DNA of 64,000 bases from Enoplosus armatus (Eukaryota; Chordata; Actinopteri; Centrarchiformes; Enoplosidae). Numbering within the stretch: the first letter of the stretch is position 1; each line of letters begins with the position of its first letter. Positions 27,150-39,500 of the stretch are shown here, one piece after another. The notes beneath the pieces are model-generated. The model saw only the letters and a list, made by a program, of their open reading frames with translations. It ran no database searches and was not told the origin of the DNA. The stretch covers positions 11,832,694-11,896,693 of the forward strand of contig NC_092200.1 in NCBI RefSeq assembly GCF_043641665.1, written 5' to 3'. Made by a program: the position numbers and the translations under genes.

Positions 27150-27290
27150 AATTACTATGTTGCTCAAAGATACTTCAGCAGGCTGGATGCTCGCTGACAC
27201 ATGGATTTGAACCCGTGTGTCCTTGTTTAAAAGCAGCTTCCCTCTCAGACAGGCAGCTCACACACATCTTTAATTTTTCATTACAGACAC
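27150..27290 (-). repeat. Fragment of tRNA-derived SINE
   Basis: Read on the minus strand, cacacGGGTTCAAATCCatg contains a tRNA-type internal B-box promoter (GGTTCAAATCC). It is followed by cagcctgctgaagtatct and ttgagcaac. This order (B-box, then gctgaagt-tc-ttgagca) is typical of the tRNA-related heads of abundant teleost SINEs. The element is truncated and no clear A-box or tail was identified. It lies just past the spag6 poly(A) site. Confidence 0.5.
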
Positions 27291-27353
27291 TTAACATGCG
27301 GTATGTAGGAATGAATCTCTTTACCGTCTCTGCTGTGGTTTGCAGGGGTCACG

Positions 27354-27368
27354 CTGCCCCCTGGCGGC
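27354..27368 (-). promoter_or_regulatory. CTCF-like site between spag6 and pip4k2a
   Basis: On the minus strand the sequence reads GCCGCCAGGGGGCAG, an excellent fit to the CTCF core (CCRSYAGRKGGCRS). It lies between the convergent 3' ends of a ciliary gene and a broadly expressed kinase gene, where a boundary would make sense. It could also be a chance or repeat-borne match. Confidence 0.45.
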
Positions 27369-28672
27369 TGCGACTCCTCACTGCAGCTCAGCTGTGTGTG
27401 CGTGTGACTGTGCGTGCGTGTGCGCAGCAGCTGCAGCGCACATGGCGAGCCGCTCTTTGTTTATTGTCTGCTGGGTTGTCTCTGCTTGTTCTCCACATTA
27501 CTGACGGTGCAAATGAGCCTCCGCCTCTGACTGCAGCGGAGATCTGAACATGTTATGGTTGCAGCTGCCACCCCCCCCCTTAAAAATCTGATTTTACATC
27601 CATACAACAACAGGACTCAGGTCTGCAATGTAAATGTTTTCTTTCCAGTGAATTTGACAGGCTTTGGTTTCCTCTGCCACTATTCAGTATAAATGAATAA
27701 ATAGACTTTAGGTTGATAGAAACAAATAAACCTTTATCCTACATTTGCCGCGTTTATTCTGTCATATAATACAAATAAGTATATTTCATATTTAACGTAT
27801 AAACAAACCAAAACAGTATCGAAAATACGACCTCCGCATTTTCCCTTCTTATACCCTGCAGGATGGCTCAGCCTTTTAACCAGCTGTGCGTTATAGCCTG
27901 TTGCAAGTCAATGCCTTTTGTGTAGCGGCGGACCTCTGCTGTCTCTAATACAGAGTGAGCTCTTTATTCTAATGCGTTGTATTGGATGAAAATGTGAGAA
28001 CCTGTGTTTGAAATCTAAATATTCAGAAAAGATAGCGTTCATTAAATACAGTTATTGGTCATATACACTACGTATAGGTTATTTATTTAGTTCAGCCATC
28101 TCTCGCGGTCATATGTTAATCATTAGGACCAACATTTAGGATATGGCATAATAAGGATAAAAAGGAAAGTCACAATGCAAACCTGCAAGCCGGGGTCATT
28201 TGAGAAAAAAATAGGCTTAACAAAATTGGAGCTCATGTAGTTCAACCAAATGTGAATAATTAAAAACTAATGAAAGCATTAAAGTGCAAAGAAAAGCAAA
28301 TACTCTTGCCTAAATAAATATGAATATTTACAAATGCTTTTTATGAAGTCAAACTGTAATATATTTAATTGTGCTTTCATCTACTCTGCGGTTTTTATTA
28401 TGACGTGATATTTTGCGTAGAAAAAAAAAACGCAGAAGGGAGTGACAATATGTTGACGGTGGACGTTTGTCCATAAACAGATTGTCCTCCATATTTTCTA
28501 TGAGTAGTAACCCCACAGCATTTTACGGCTCCTTCTGCAATCACACTACATTATGCATGAGGCATAATATTTAAAGAACATCATTAGTCTTTTCTTTTTT
28601 TTTGTTGTTGCTACATTCAAGTGTGTAAATAATTCAAAGAACAACGATTTTAGCGGCGTAATGATACTTTAT

Positions 28673-28734
28673 ATCCAACTGGGAACATGTTGGATATGTT
28701 GTTCCCAGTTGGAACATGTTGTTCCCAGTTGGAT
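28673..28734. repeat. Inverted and direct repeat cluster
   Basis: A left arm (TCCAACTGGGAACA, 28673-28686) is followed by two right arms (TGTTCCCAGTTGGA at about 28700-28713 and 28721-28734). The right arms are also a direct repeat with a 21-base period. Either could form a 14-bp hairpin with the left arm. This may be an old element terminus or a local duplication and inversion. Confidence 0.8.
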
Positions 28735-29263
28735 AGCCTAAATATTTCCTTTGTTCCATGTCCGGCACGTGTGTGTTTCCAAAGATCCAATAAAGAAAGA
28801 AATAAAATTAAAAATTTTCGTTTTTCGTTTTTGTTCATCTTTCAGTTTTTTGTGTTTCTATTTTTCTCCAAATTAATTAAACGATTACTTCAAATATATT
28901 TGAAAATATGAGAGGCGACGGCAGACTATTTAACTGGGCGTGAGACAAGATTAATGATCACAAAAAATAATAGTGCAAACAAGCCTCAAGCAAAAATGAC
29001 ATGTGGTTACACAAACTGGGACAATGACACCCTGCAAAGCTCCTTTTCTTTCACTGTTCATTAAAGAGTCAGGAAGCCATTTCTTTTCCCTCCCTTCCAT
29101 TACAGAGTATTGAGCATCAGTAAAACAATCCTTTAAAATGAAGGAATAAATATGGGACATGGAGTTATTAACAACAAAGAAGATCAGAGGTAGACTAAGT
29201 TAAGCAGAACAAGTGCTTTAATTGGTTTGAGTGAACGCTTATGGAATGGAGTGTATTATTATT

Positions 29264-29295
<32 letters not shown>
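29264..29295. repeat. (ATC)n triplet repeat
   Basis: About ten ATC units follow a short ATT run. It lies in the spag6-pip4k2a interval, possibly inside the pip4k2a 3' UTR. Confidence 0.93.
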
Positions 29296-29385
29296 TAAAT
29301 GTGAAGAACAATAAACATACATCAACATTTTTGGCCTCTCTGCCACTGAAAGGGACTCTCACCAACCATTGTCAGACAGCAATAA

Positions 29386-29428
29386 ACACACACACACACA
29401 CACACACACTCACACACACTCACACACA
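29386..29428. repeat. (CA)n microsatellite
   Basis: A CA run with two CT interruptions lies in the spag6-pip4k2a interval. Confidence 0.93.
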
Positions 29429-32400
29429 GTAATGCTCAAGTCTTTTAGATGTAGTCTAAAAGTACTCGGGACTGTTGTGAGACCTAAGCTCAATAGCAGG
29501 AGGGGATGTTTCGTGGCCTGGTGCGTGTTGACTTCCACATGCAAATTCAAAAGATTCAGTTACTTTCAAAATTATGTTTTTCACCAGAAAGATTTGTTGA
29601 ATTTGAATCTTAAGGCCAAAGGACATTTTTCCAGCTCTGCACATCTTGCCTGGCCTCCGCTCATTTGCATCTGTAATCAAATTTTCCCTTAACACTTGAG
29701 AAACCACATGGACATGTTCACATATCAGCGATGCACATCTCGCTCCATGTCTCAGTACACATTAAAAAAAACAAAAAACAAATTTGGTTCAAACAGACAC
29801 ATTATACGACACACAATGTTCTTTAAGCTCACGTGGGGTAGTTCTGACTGCTGAAAGATGCTTTTGGCAAGTTAACGGTGGCAGCAGGTTGACTGGTGGG
29901 TGGGGTTCATGGGTGAAGGAGCTCATTTGTGAGAGAAGTCACAAAAGCAAGGACTTATTCGTTTGAAGGTACAGCAGCAGGGTGCGTGTTATTATCATCT
30001 TTAATTTGCATCTGTTAAAGTCTGGCATCGTCATCGCCTTACTTACAAGAGATCCAGAGTTAATACTCCCAAAACAAAACAGAAAAAAACTCACTCTCCC
30101 AGCATGCACTGCTCTGTTTTCTACTCGCTTATGTCTGACTACAGGGAAGCCTCCAGGGCCAAACAGAGCAAAGCAGACTAGAAGATGATTGTGTTCCCTC
30201 ATTCCCTGTTTTCTTTACGACACAACCTATGTACAGTATGAGCTACGTTACAATAGAAACAAAAAAGCCCATTAATAGTGAAAGAACACAGAAATATCAA
30301 CTAACCACTGACTCAGGATGAACTATCAGCTGATAACCTCCCTGATAACACGCAGGGGATCTGGGTTTCACAAAAAGCGTGGAGGTGAGGAAGCAAGACA
30401 ACCTAAACCTGTTTCAGAAATGAGTAGGAGTTCGAAGATGAGTGAAAGTTTGGACAAACACTTACAAAAAAAACCTGACTGCATCTGTGTTTAAAAGGTA
30501 AATGTGATGAAGATGCTGACAGTCTCCTGAGGTGGGGGGGGGGCAGTTAGCAAGGACGAGCACGACAAAACACAATCACGACACGCACACCTTCCACAAT
30601 GCACTTCCACACAAGCACGCACGTTCTTAATAAAGGCAGGACCAGCGTGAACGAACAAGGGATTAATATCAGCAGACGCCATCTGAGCAGGAGGAAGAGG
30701 GGGAGTGGTGGGGGGGGGGGGCGCCTGCACACACTGAATGATCACAATGATGGATTTGAATTTACAGAATCAAAACTGATCCACCATATGCAAATTTAAG
30801 ACACCTATTCACTTTTTTTTTCATGTCGGTTAAAACACAATCATTAGAATGGTTTTGTTTAACTGACTGAATAATATGAACACATGTAAATACACAGTGT
30901 GTGTGAGTGGAGGAAGGTTGAACAGGGGGTTGAAAATAAAGTTGGAAATAATGCATGTCAAAGTAAACACCCTATTATTAAAATAACCATTTACCTTTTG
31001 TTTTAAAAAAAGATTACAAAATATAAAATTAAATAATTTTGGAGTATAAAGGCACACATCTTGCACAGTGTATACAATGAAAAACAGTTATTTAAAGCAT
31101 GGTAGGGACTATTTTTACGCTGAACAGCTCACAAATTGGGTTAAAGTGTAGGGACACAAAGAGAACCTGAACAGCCATCAACACAGACTAGAGAGGGAAA
31201 AGGAAACTTAGTCCTGTGACATGCAATTTTTTTATGACTTTTTTTTTTTTTTAAGTACATCAATAGTAAGCATTGTATAAATTCAAGCAGTATCTTTCTT
31301 CATTTACCACAGCACCATCATTCATTCCTAAGGGTGGCTCCATTTTCTTTTTTTAAAATACAACTATATTTCATGACTAAAATCCAATGTAAAAATATAA
31401 ATGTGAAAATAATCTATGATATCTAAACAAACATATTGCGATGGAAGCTTTTTGCATGGGTTAGAATAGTCAAGGAGGACGACTTTACTTGCTTTAGTTG
31501 GTTACCCAGAAGTGATACACAACGTCACACGTCACACTTTTCTCACTTACATACGAGTATATTGCATTTCCCTTGTTAAGACCATAATCAACTAATTGGG
31601 ATCGTATTCGTAACGTTTGGTTCCTTTCCTCTTGTGCAAAATATACAAAAAAAAACTCAAACAGAAACAAACAAAAAAGAAATATTACCACATCAATTCA
31701 TAAAACTGCCAAATTCAAACACAGATAAACCACCTTTAAAAAACGTCAACAATAACAACACAAACAACGATGAATAACAGAGTCACAGCTGAGGTTAGAG
31801 AAGAGAACGATGCTGTTGGTGTTAATGACTTATCAACACGTATCTTTTCATCTGCACCTACTCTTCCCAACCTCCCTCCTCCCCTGTCTTTATCCCCCCC
31901 ACACCCTTACAACTTTTGAACACTGACACACACATCGCTCGCCATCATTGGGTGTGTGCTGGTACGATGCTGGAGGTAAACAGTGTTCTGTCTGCCCTGA
32001 ACGCACAAGCACAGTCACACTGTGGCCTGGTCCCAAAACCCACCACCACCACACCACCACCACAGAGCACTTCTACAAAGGATCGGAGAGGTTAGTTTAC
32101 AAAAGCCCTGTAAACAGAACTCATCCACTTTCCCCGTCTAATATTGCAGTAAATTCTTCCCATACCAATCCTTACAGTATGAAGCACCCATGGGTGAGAC
32201 ATGACAGTGGAGACAGGATTTGACATCAGGCCTCTAAAGATTCAATTCTACGAAAGCAGAGTTCCTTTTCCTCTTTGTTGCAGCGCATGTAACAGAACAA
32301 GAGCTCCTAACCTCTAATAACAAATAAAAGTGCAACATTTTTGATTTTACTCATAAGGTGCTGATGGCAACAGAAAGTTAAGGGCTGTTGATGTTTCAAT

Positions 32401-33539
32401 GTGACACCCTTTATGAAGATATAACAAGGAGTGGCTTACTCTCAATCAGCCACACAAGACTTCTGGGTCATTCCCTGCCACAGGAACAAAAACCAGGCCT
32501 ACATAACAATGCCCAACGTATTCAGAGTTTATGCAAGTAAATGACACCTCAGAGAAGCTGTGTCCTCCAATCTCTTCTCTTCTTAATTCAAAAAGGTACA
32601 TATCCTTCCCTTAATCTTTCTTTCTTAATCACTGTGCATCACAACAAAGCAAAAGGGACAACGCACTGACAACCACTGAGGTGCAACTAGTGCTGGAAAC
32701 AAGCATTATAATTTACGTGAACTCACCTCAACTTTGAGTGTGTGGCAAGAGGATAACCCAGAATTCATGAACTGTACATGACGGAGGGGGAGGCGTCTAA
32801 AGGGTGAGTGATGGAGGAAGAGCCCAAATGAGAAGATTTGTTTGGCTGAGTACTTGTATAGCATTTGGGTGGGGGTCTGGCTGTTGGCCTATTGGAAGAC
32901 TGCTCCCTAGTTCCTGAAGTGAAGCAATTGCATTAGGCGAGGCTCAACATGAACTTCCTCGTTACATCCCGCGCCTTCTCTTTGCAAGAGGGACCTCACT
33001 TTGTGCAGCAATCTGACTTCTACACTCCCCTTAACCTCACACTATGCACATCATACCCTCCCCTACCTCCCCCCTAAACATCATAAGGGAAAGACAAATA
33101 CTAACATCAAAATAAAAAACTGCCGGGTGCTGGATCTTGTATTAGAGTCAAATAAAAAAAGCCATATTCCCACATAAACAACCGTACAGACAAAAACAAA
33201 TTATATAAAAAAAATGTAATGACTTGGACACTTGCTTTCAAGACCCTTATCATCCAAAGTAACACATGAGCAAAACTCAACAGAGGAGAGGTTAAATGTA
33301 AACGAATGATGTTTTTTTTTTTTAGCTGCAGAGCGTGGCACCCCACTGAAAGAGAGAGAAACAAACAGGGAGGGATGAGGAGAATGGATGAGGGAGAGTG
33401 ATACAAAGCCCATCACAGCACCCTATTAATTCACCCTCTCAAAGTTTTTTTTTCCTCTCCGTCACTTCTCTTCCCCGCATTGCTCCCCGCTTGCCCTCCC
33501 TTTCCCATGTGCCTCTGTGCCCCCTGTCGCTCCTGGAGG

Positions 33540-36500
33540 CTATGACAGGATAGTGGTGATGAAATCGTAAAACCTCTTGGAGTACTGCTCTGGGTTCACT
33601 GTGGAGATCTCCGCTCCAGCCTGGAGAGGGGCACACAGAGACAACGGTCATTCACAACATGCAGTGTATTTGTCTTGCTATCAATAGTTTGTCTTTATCC
33701 TTTGAACAGAACCATTTAAATAGCTCTTATATGCAGCTACATACCCCGTGTTTGACAGTCTTGGCGGCATGCGCAGCTTTCTTCTTGGCATCGTAATGCT
33801 GCAGGATGTCTATGACAGCCATGAAGTAAACCTCCTTCCTGGGAGCACCTGTAGTTTAAAACAAATGCACCTTGAGTGAGAGTCTGAATGTATTTGCACA
33901 GCATCATGAGGCAAAATCAGGTGCTGTTAAATAAGACAAACAAAATCTTTGAGAGATTTTTGAGCAGCAGGTTTGACAATTAGAATGAGAACTACAATAC
34001 CCAGTAGGGGGAGCTCTCAGTACTGTTATTATTATTTAGTTGTTAAATACAACCCTCACGTTTCAAGGGATGCATTTGGCTACTCACTATCATTGCTTTT
34101 GATGGCGTAGACGTCAATGGTGGGATCAAACTCTCCAGGTGACAGAGGCTTGGTGCTATCTAGGGTGTTGCTGGGGCTGTCAGGGGGCGTTCCAATGCCC
34201 CCTCCGTCGCTCTCGCCCTCCTCCTCGGCCTCATTGTCCTCGCTCTCCACCTCTTCCTGCTCGGCTCGCTCCACATCGTGGATCCCCACCAGCAGACTGT
34301 AGTCCATGAGCTTCAGCTGGGCCAGGAACTGAGGACGATGGAAGAAGGTTGGACGGTAGAGGAAATAAAAGCAAGAGAGGAGATGGGAGGAGCGTGTTTA
34401 AGAAGAAGGGAGAAAGGAGGGGCAAGTTGCAAGAGTGGAGCCAGAGAAAGAGGAAATGTATTAATACAGACAGGGAACATTGAGGGAAAGATGGGCTTTT
34501 TCCTGTAATTTACAGCAAGATTTCCTACTTCAAAACATGTAAACAGTTAGCTACATCTTGCTACATAAGATCATTGAATACATTAAAAGCTATGAGCGCA
34601 GTATGGATTGTTAAACTGTGATTCAACCCCAAAATGTTGATGTTAGTGTCAGTTTCGGTCATAACATAGTCATAACACATACCTCCACATCTTTCCTGAG
34701 CTTCTCCAGGAACATTTTCTTGTTCTCCCCATCAATGTAGATCTTCTGCCCATCATTGATGAAGTCATTGTCCTTGTAGGTGGGTAGCTCCTTGGCCTGC
34801 CCATTAGTATTGGAGATTAGCAACCAAATAAACAACAGTCAAAACCACAACACTAGGCTGTTCAAATCTGAGAGGCATGGTACTGTAGGCGGCAGACCTG
34901 GGCAAAAATGTGACAGAATTCTGGTGCTCACATCAATGTTTTTGTATCCATAAATATCAGTTCATCCAATCACACAAAGTTTGAATCCTCGAATGTATTT
35001 GAATATTGTTTGAGATGTTTGGCCTAAAGGTCAAAAATTGACTAGAAGGAAAATATTTACTAAAAGCTACACCAGCATCAGTGTTCTTCATCCTTTTTCC
35101 CCAGAATACTTAAAAAACATTTTGAACAATTGAACACATTTACATGTCATTACACAGGACTAAAAGATAGCATATGGCTGTCTTGTTTGCTAGAAGAAAA
35201 CGGTATTTCAAAATGCATGACAAAGATGAATTCTAATCTCAGAAATTAGTCAACTCCGTGTTTACATTTATTTGCCTGACAAGACAACCCTGCATGTTGA
35301 AATACCCCATTGACATAAACAAGGCTTTGAGCCTGTGGTTTGTTAGATAAGCCTGTCTGATTCAGCCAACTACAACATATACTTCTGGTAAAATGAGTTG
35401 GCTAACAAAGTTACAGGCTTGTCCAAACCAAGGCTGACCTCTTTTCAAGCTAAATGATTTTGACTGTGTAAAACAGTGCATGCAACATGCTCACAGCAGG
35501 GCACAGATCCATCTGATGCACCAATTTGGATATTTTAAATATTGTTTACAGTGAAATGTATTCCCTGCTCAAGACCATGAAACACAGGGCATTCAGTATT
35601 TTTGTGGCACCTGTAAAAGTTTGGACAGCTTTTTAAATGCATCTAGTAGATCCATACACTTTGTGTCATAAAAAAAAAGGACGTCCAACTCAAAGCCATG
35701 AAACGTCCTTGTTGGTCTCCGAAAAGCATCCGGTTCTTATCAGTTTGATAGTAGAGTATATCCCTCCCTGAGACAAATCATACAAACACTGTTCATCTAA
35801 GATGCTTCTTGGAAACCAGACTGCACTTTGCATCTAACATAAACTTATTTATGTAACTCTAAAAAGCCAGCGTACTGTATCTCTGTGACGGATTTCCACT
35901 ATTCAGCCTACAAGCAGAATGAAGGAGTTTCCTATTTATTTATCTAACTACAGGGATTAATTTTCTTCTTAACCTGGCTGCTGCAGAACTGCCAGCAACC
36001 TGTAGGGGGAAGAGGTGTTATGTGAGGAGGGACGGGGGCCTAGTTCTGAGTCACTGAGGAAAAAGAGAGCAGGAAATGTGGTAACAGGGCAGCAGCAGCA
36101 GTTTAGCTACTACAGTGTTTCTATGGCAGCAGGAGAAGAGCAGCAACACAACAGCACTTTGTAGCACTAGAATGAGCTTGGACAGCACACACTGACACAC
36201 ACATACATACACATACAGATTACACCTTTACACAGATGAAGACAGGATTACATATCACAAAATAGGACATTTGAGCACATATATATACAGACATAGACCT
36301 CCAATTTGCAATAAATATGGGATGTACAACTTGCTAGACTGAATATAGATGCGACATAAAAAAGTAAATGAGAACGCACTGTACGGTGCCTGCAGAGTGA
36401 ACATAACCTGAAAGCATTTTGCAGGCCTGTCGCCTAAACAGACACCTCAACTCTTGCATTCATCCATCTTTCTACGCTTTCATTTTCAGCTGTCTTTTAT

Positions 36501-39500
36501 TTCCATGCCATACATTCTCAGTCTTTCTAACCGCTTCATTGCGTCTTATGCTTTCTCCCAGTCATGCATAGGATTCATGCATCAGTTGGCCTGTTATTGA
36601 TTTTCTCTATTACAATGACTGAAATGTGACTCTTTGTGACACTACATTGAGATAGTAAATAGAAAAACAGAAATATTTATTAGAGGCAGGAAGAGAGGAT
36701 GGGCTATCGATGAGCCTTGTGAAGCTGTGCGACAGGTGTATTTCTCCCCAGCCTAAAAAAATGAGTCCAATTTCTTTTCGGTATTCCGTCAGCTGGTTAG
36801 AAAACGGATCTTGGCCTTTGACAACGTTGACGTCTTGCTGTCTCTGACATCTGTATGCTTACACTGGGGTGTTCCTAGACTTTTGTATCCAGTTATATTC
36901 CCACTGATGTGGTCAGGCGTAGATTAACATCCACCGGCAGGTTTCACATCAGTGATATGCAGTTTGTATATGATGAGCTCTGACTGTAACAAATAGTAGC
37001 AGAATTTGTCTGAACAGTCACAGTCTATTAAAATGTTATTTATGTAGAATTGTCATCCAATACTTAGTACTAGCAAATCAGCAGTCATATCAGCTATGTG
37101 CAAGTCTACATGAATCCAGCACTTCATGTGTTTATTTAGCATTGCTATGTGTGAACACACATTATAAGCTGTGTATAGAATTTATGCATAATTAACTGCT
37201 TGTATAACTTGCTCTTGAAAACAAAATGTTTTTATCAAATGTTCCCTTTGATGACCAAACCAGTGCTTCGTCTATACTAAAAGCAGCATATCTAAAACCA
37301 TTATGGCTGTCATATGCTGGACTATCTTTTGGAAACAACAGGCAATGTCCCCCAAAACTAGAAACAAACAGACAACGGTAACTGTCATACTCATTCAAGG
37401 ATGACAACAATACTGACACTTATTATCTCAGAAAGCTGTTGCTATTTAAAAAACTGACCAGAATCACATTATTATAATATATTAAGTGTTTTGACTGCAG
37501 GAAATCTTATCTGCCCTCTGTTGCCTTTAAGGAACAGGTTCTCCTCATCACAGGCTCTATTACATATTGCATTTAAATCTTCAGAAAGTATTCTTCACCA
37601 ATTTAGAAGACAAACCAAAATGTGTCCTCTGTTTTTATCACTGCTGTGGTTAGCGTACACAGATTGCAGAACATAGTAACATTTTGTGTAACTCACTACT
37701 TAGTTTCAGTCGATAATTTGGAATAAAAATTCCAACAAAGCAAGGAAGTTCTCCTCTGAAATGAATCTTCTTTCCAGCAATGTAATGAGTATGTACTTTC
37801 TCTTTCCATCTCTGGTTCCTGATTTTTATTCATTTTTTTGACCACGCAGTGTGTCCTTCCCATTTATGCCGCCGCCTTACTCTTCCACTTCTTGCTCTCC
37901 AGTGTTTCAGATACATGTTGGTGCCGTTGAGTGAATGGTGGGAACAAAAACAAACTGTCTGGCAAAACTCAAACTGAACTTGCTGAGTTGAGCAAAAGGT
38001 GACTGTAAATGGATGGAAAGTGTGCAAAATATGGCCATTAAATAACAGTGTATCGAAGACGAGGAAACGAAAATGCTCGGCCGTACAAAAAAAATAACAA
38101 TAAAATAAGATTGGTTTAATAGATCATGCCTGGTATATGAGCCCTGGTTCTCTTACATCTCTTACGTGTTTCATGGCGCAGTAAAAGCGCGTGGCAATCC
38201 GCAGTGTTTGCAGCCTTTGCTGAACGTTACCAGATTTGGGCCGCGGGGGCACATCCTCTGGTTGGGGCGGCTGCTAGAAAAGGGGGAGCGAGGGAGGGAC
38301 GGTAGGGGTGGAGGAGAGGAGAGAAGAAAGGAGAGAGGAAGGGAGGAAGGAAGTTGGAAGTAAAGGCAAAGTGTTTAAAATGTAACAGAACACAATTGTT
38401 TTTTCAAGTTGGTAGAGGGTTGGAGAGGGCATCAACGCGAAAGATCCGTACGACCACACTAGAGGTTTATAATTCTTAGATGTCTTAACAATGGCTGGAT
38501 CGAGAAAGCGTATATCAGTGTCCAACAGGTTCATCCAGTGACGATGTAAATAAGTGCAATGAATTTGCAGCTATACTATTTCTATACTATTATTTTTGTT
38601 TCAGGGATTCATTTCAGGATTTTAGACTGTCCCTAAAAATGTTTCCTAAATGAGTTATATTCTATGTATGCATACATGACTCTGGTCTGCCTACACTGGT
38701 ATTATGACTGTTTCTTGGCATAAACGCCTTGTAGAGAAAGGGAGCAGCCTGGCGGTGCTACTCTAAGGAGACTAGGAGCTGGAACTACGAAGAGCAAGGA
38801 AACAAATGTAAACTCATTTTGTATTCTACCAACCTGTATTCTGCCAACATCTATTCAGGTGTGGTACTACTTCTAAGGGCTTACGATTACTGGATAAGGG
38901 GCTACTAATAAACTATCAAGATGGTTCACACTCAGTCATACCAACACATTAAAGCCATGGGCCCCCACCGGAGATACCAGCCGGTGCTGGTGTGAGGAGA
39001 GTGAGGAGAGCAAACAAAAACAACAAACAACTGTAGCAGATAGCCACTGAGCAGAGACCTATTGGAGACAGGTGGTATTCCACAAACCAAGGACCAGTTG
39101 CTATCTAATAACATACAAACACAACCTCTACATTTTCCAGGTAACATAACAAATCCTGCGATCGCACAAATCACCTCCATTTGTTAAATAGTGAGTGTCC
39201 TAAATGGGTCATGGACAAGTAAAATAAGGTAACTAGTATGATTTGATGGCCCTAAGTGAGACCAAATGTACCTAGTTTGGGCTCTAGTTGAGAGTAATTT
39301 TGAGAGTAAAAAATATTAACGCGTAAACCCACCAATCATCTGCTTGGTAAAATGCTGTACATAAAATGTGTCAGAAAGCCAATTGCTGCTGTTGGATAGC
39401 CAAAACCCTGAGACAGCAGCTACAAGAACCGCAAAATGTATTTTATGAAAAGAAAAATACATGTCATATGTGGGTAGAACAGAACATGTCCACAATGTGC

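Larger units (their letters stand above)
27600..33539. other. spag6-pip4k2a convergent intergenic region and pip4k2a 3' UTR
   Basis: No coding exon was found. The part next to 33540 must hold the pip4k2a 3' UTR, read on the minus strand. Its end is unresolved, since no single convincing AATAAA (TTTATT on plus) stands out. Candidates are an ATTAAA word near 29217 and an AATAAA word near 28393. Other contents are an ATC triplet repeat, a CA repeat and a hairpin-forming repeat near 28.7 kb, each listed separately. Confidence 0.5.

Noticed and set aside
27029..27547. 172-codon open frame after spag6
   Set aside because: It begins at GTG, overlaps the spag6 poly(A) region, a SINE fragment and the CTCF-like site, and shows no recognisable domain.
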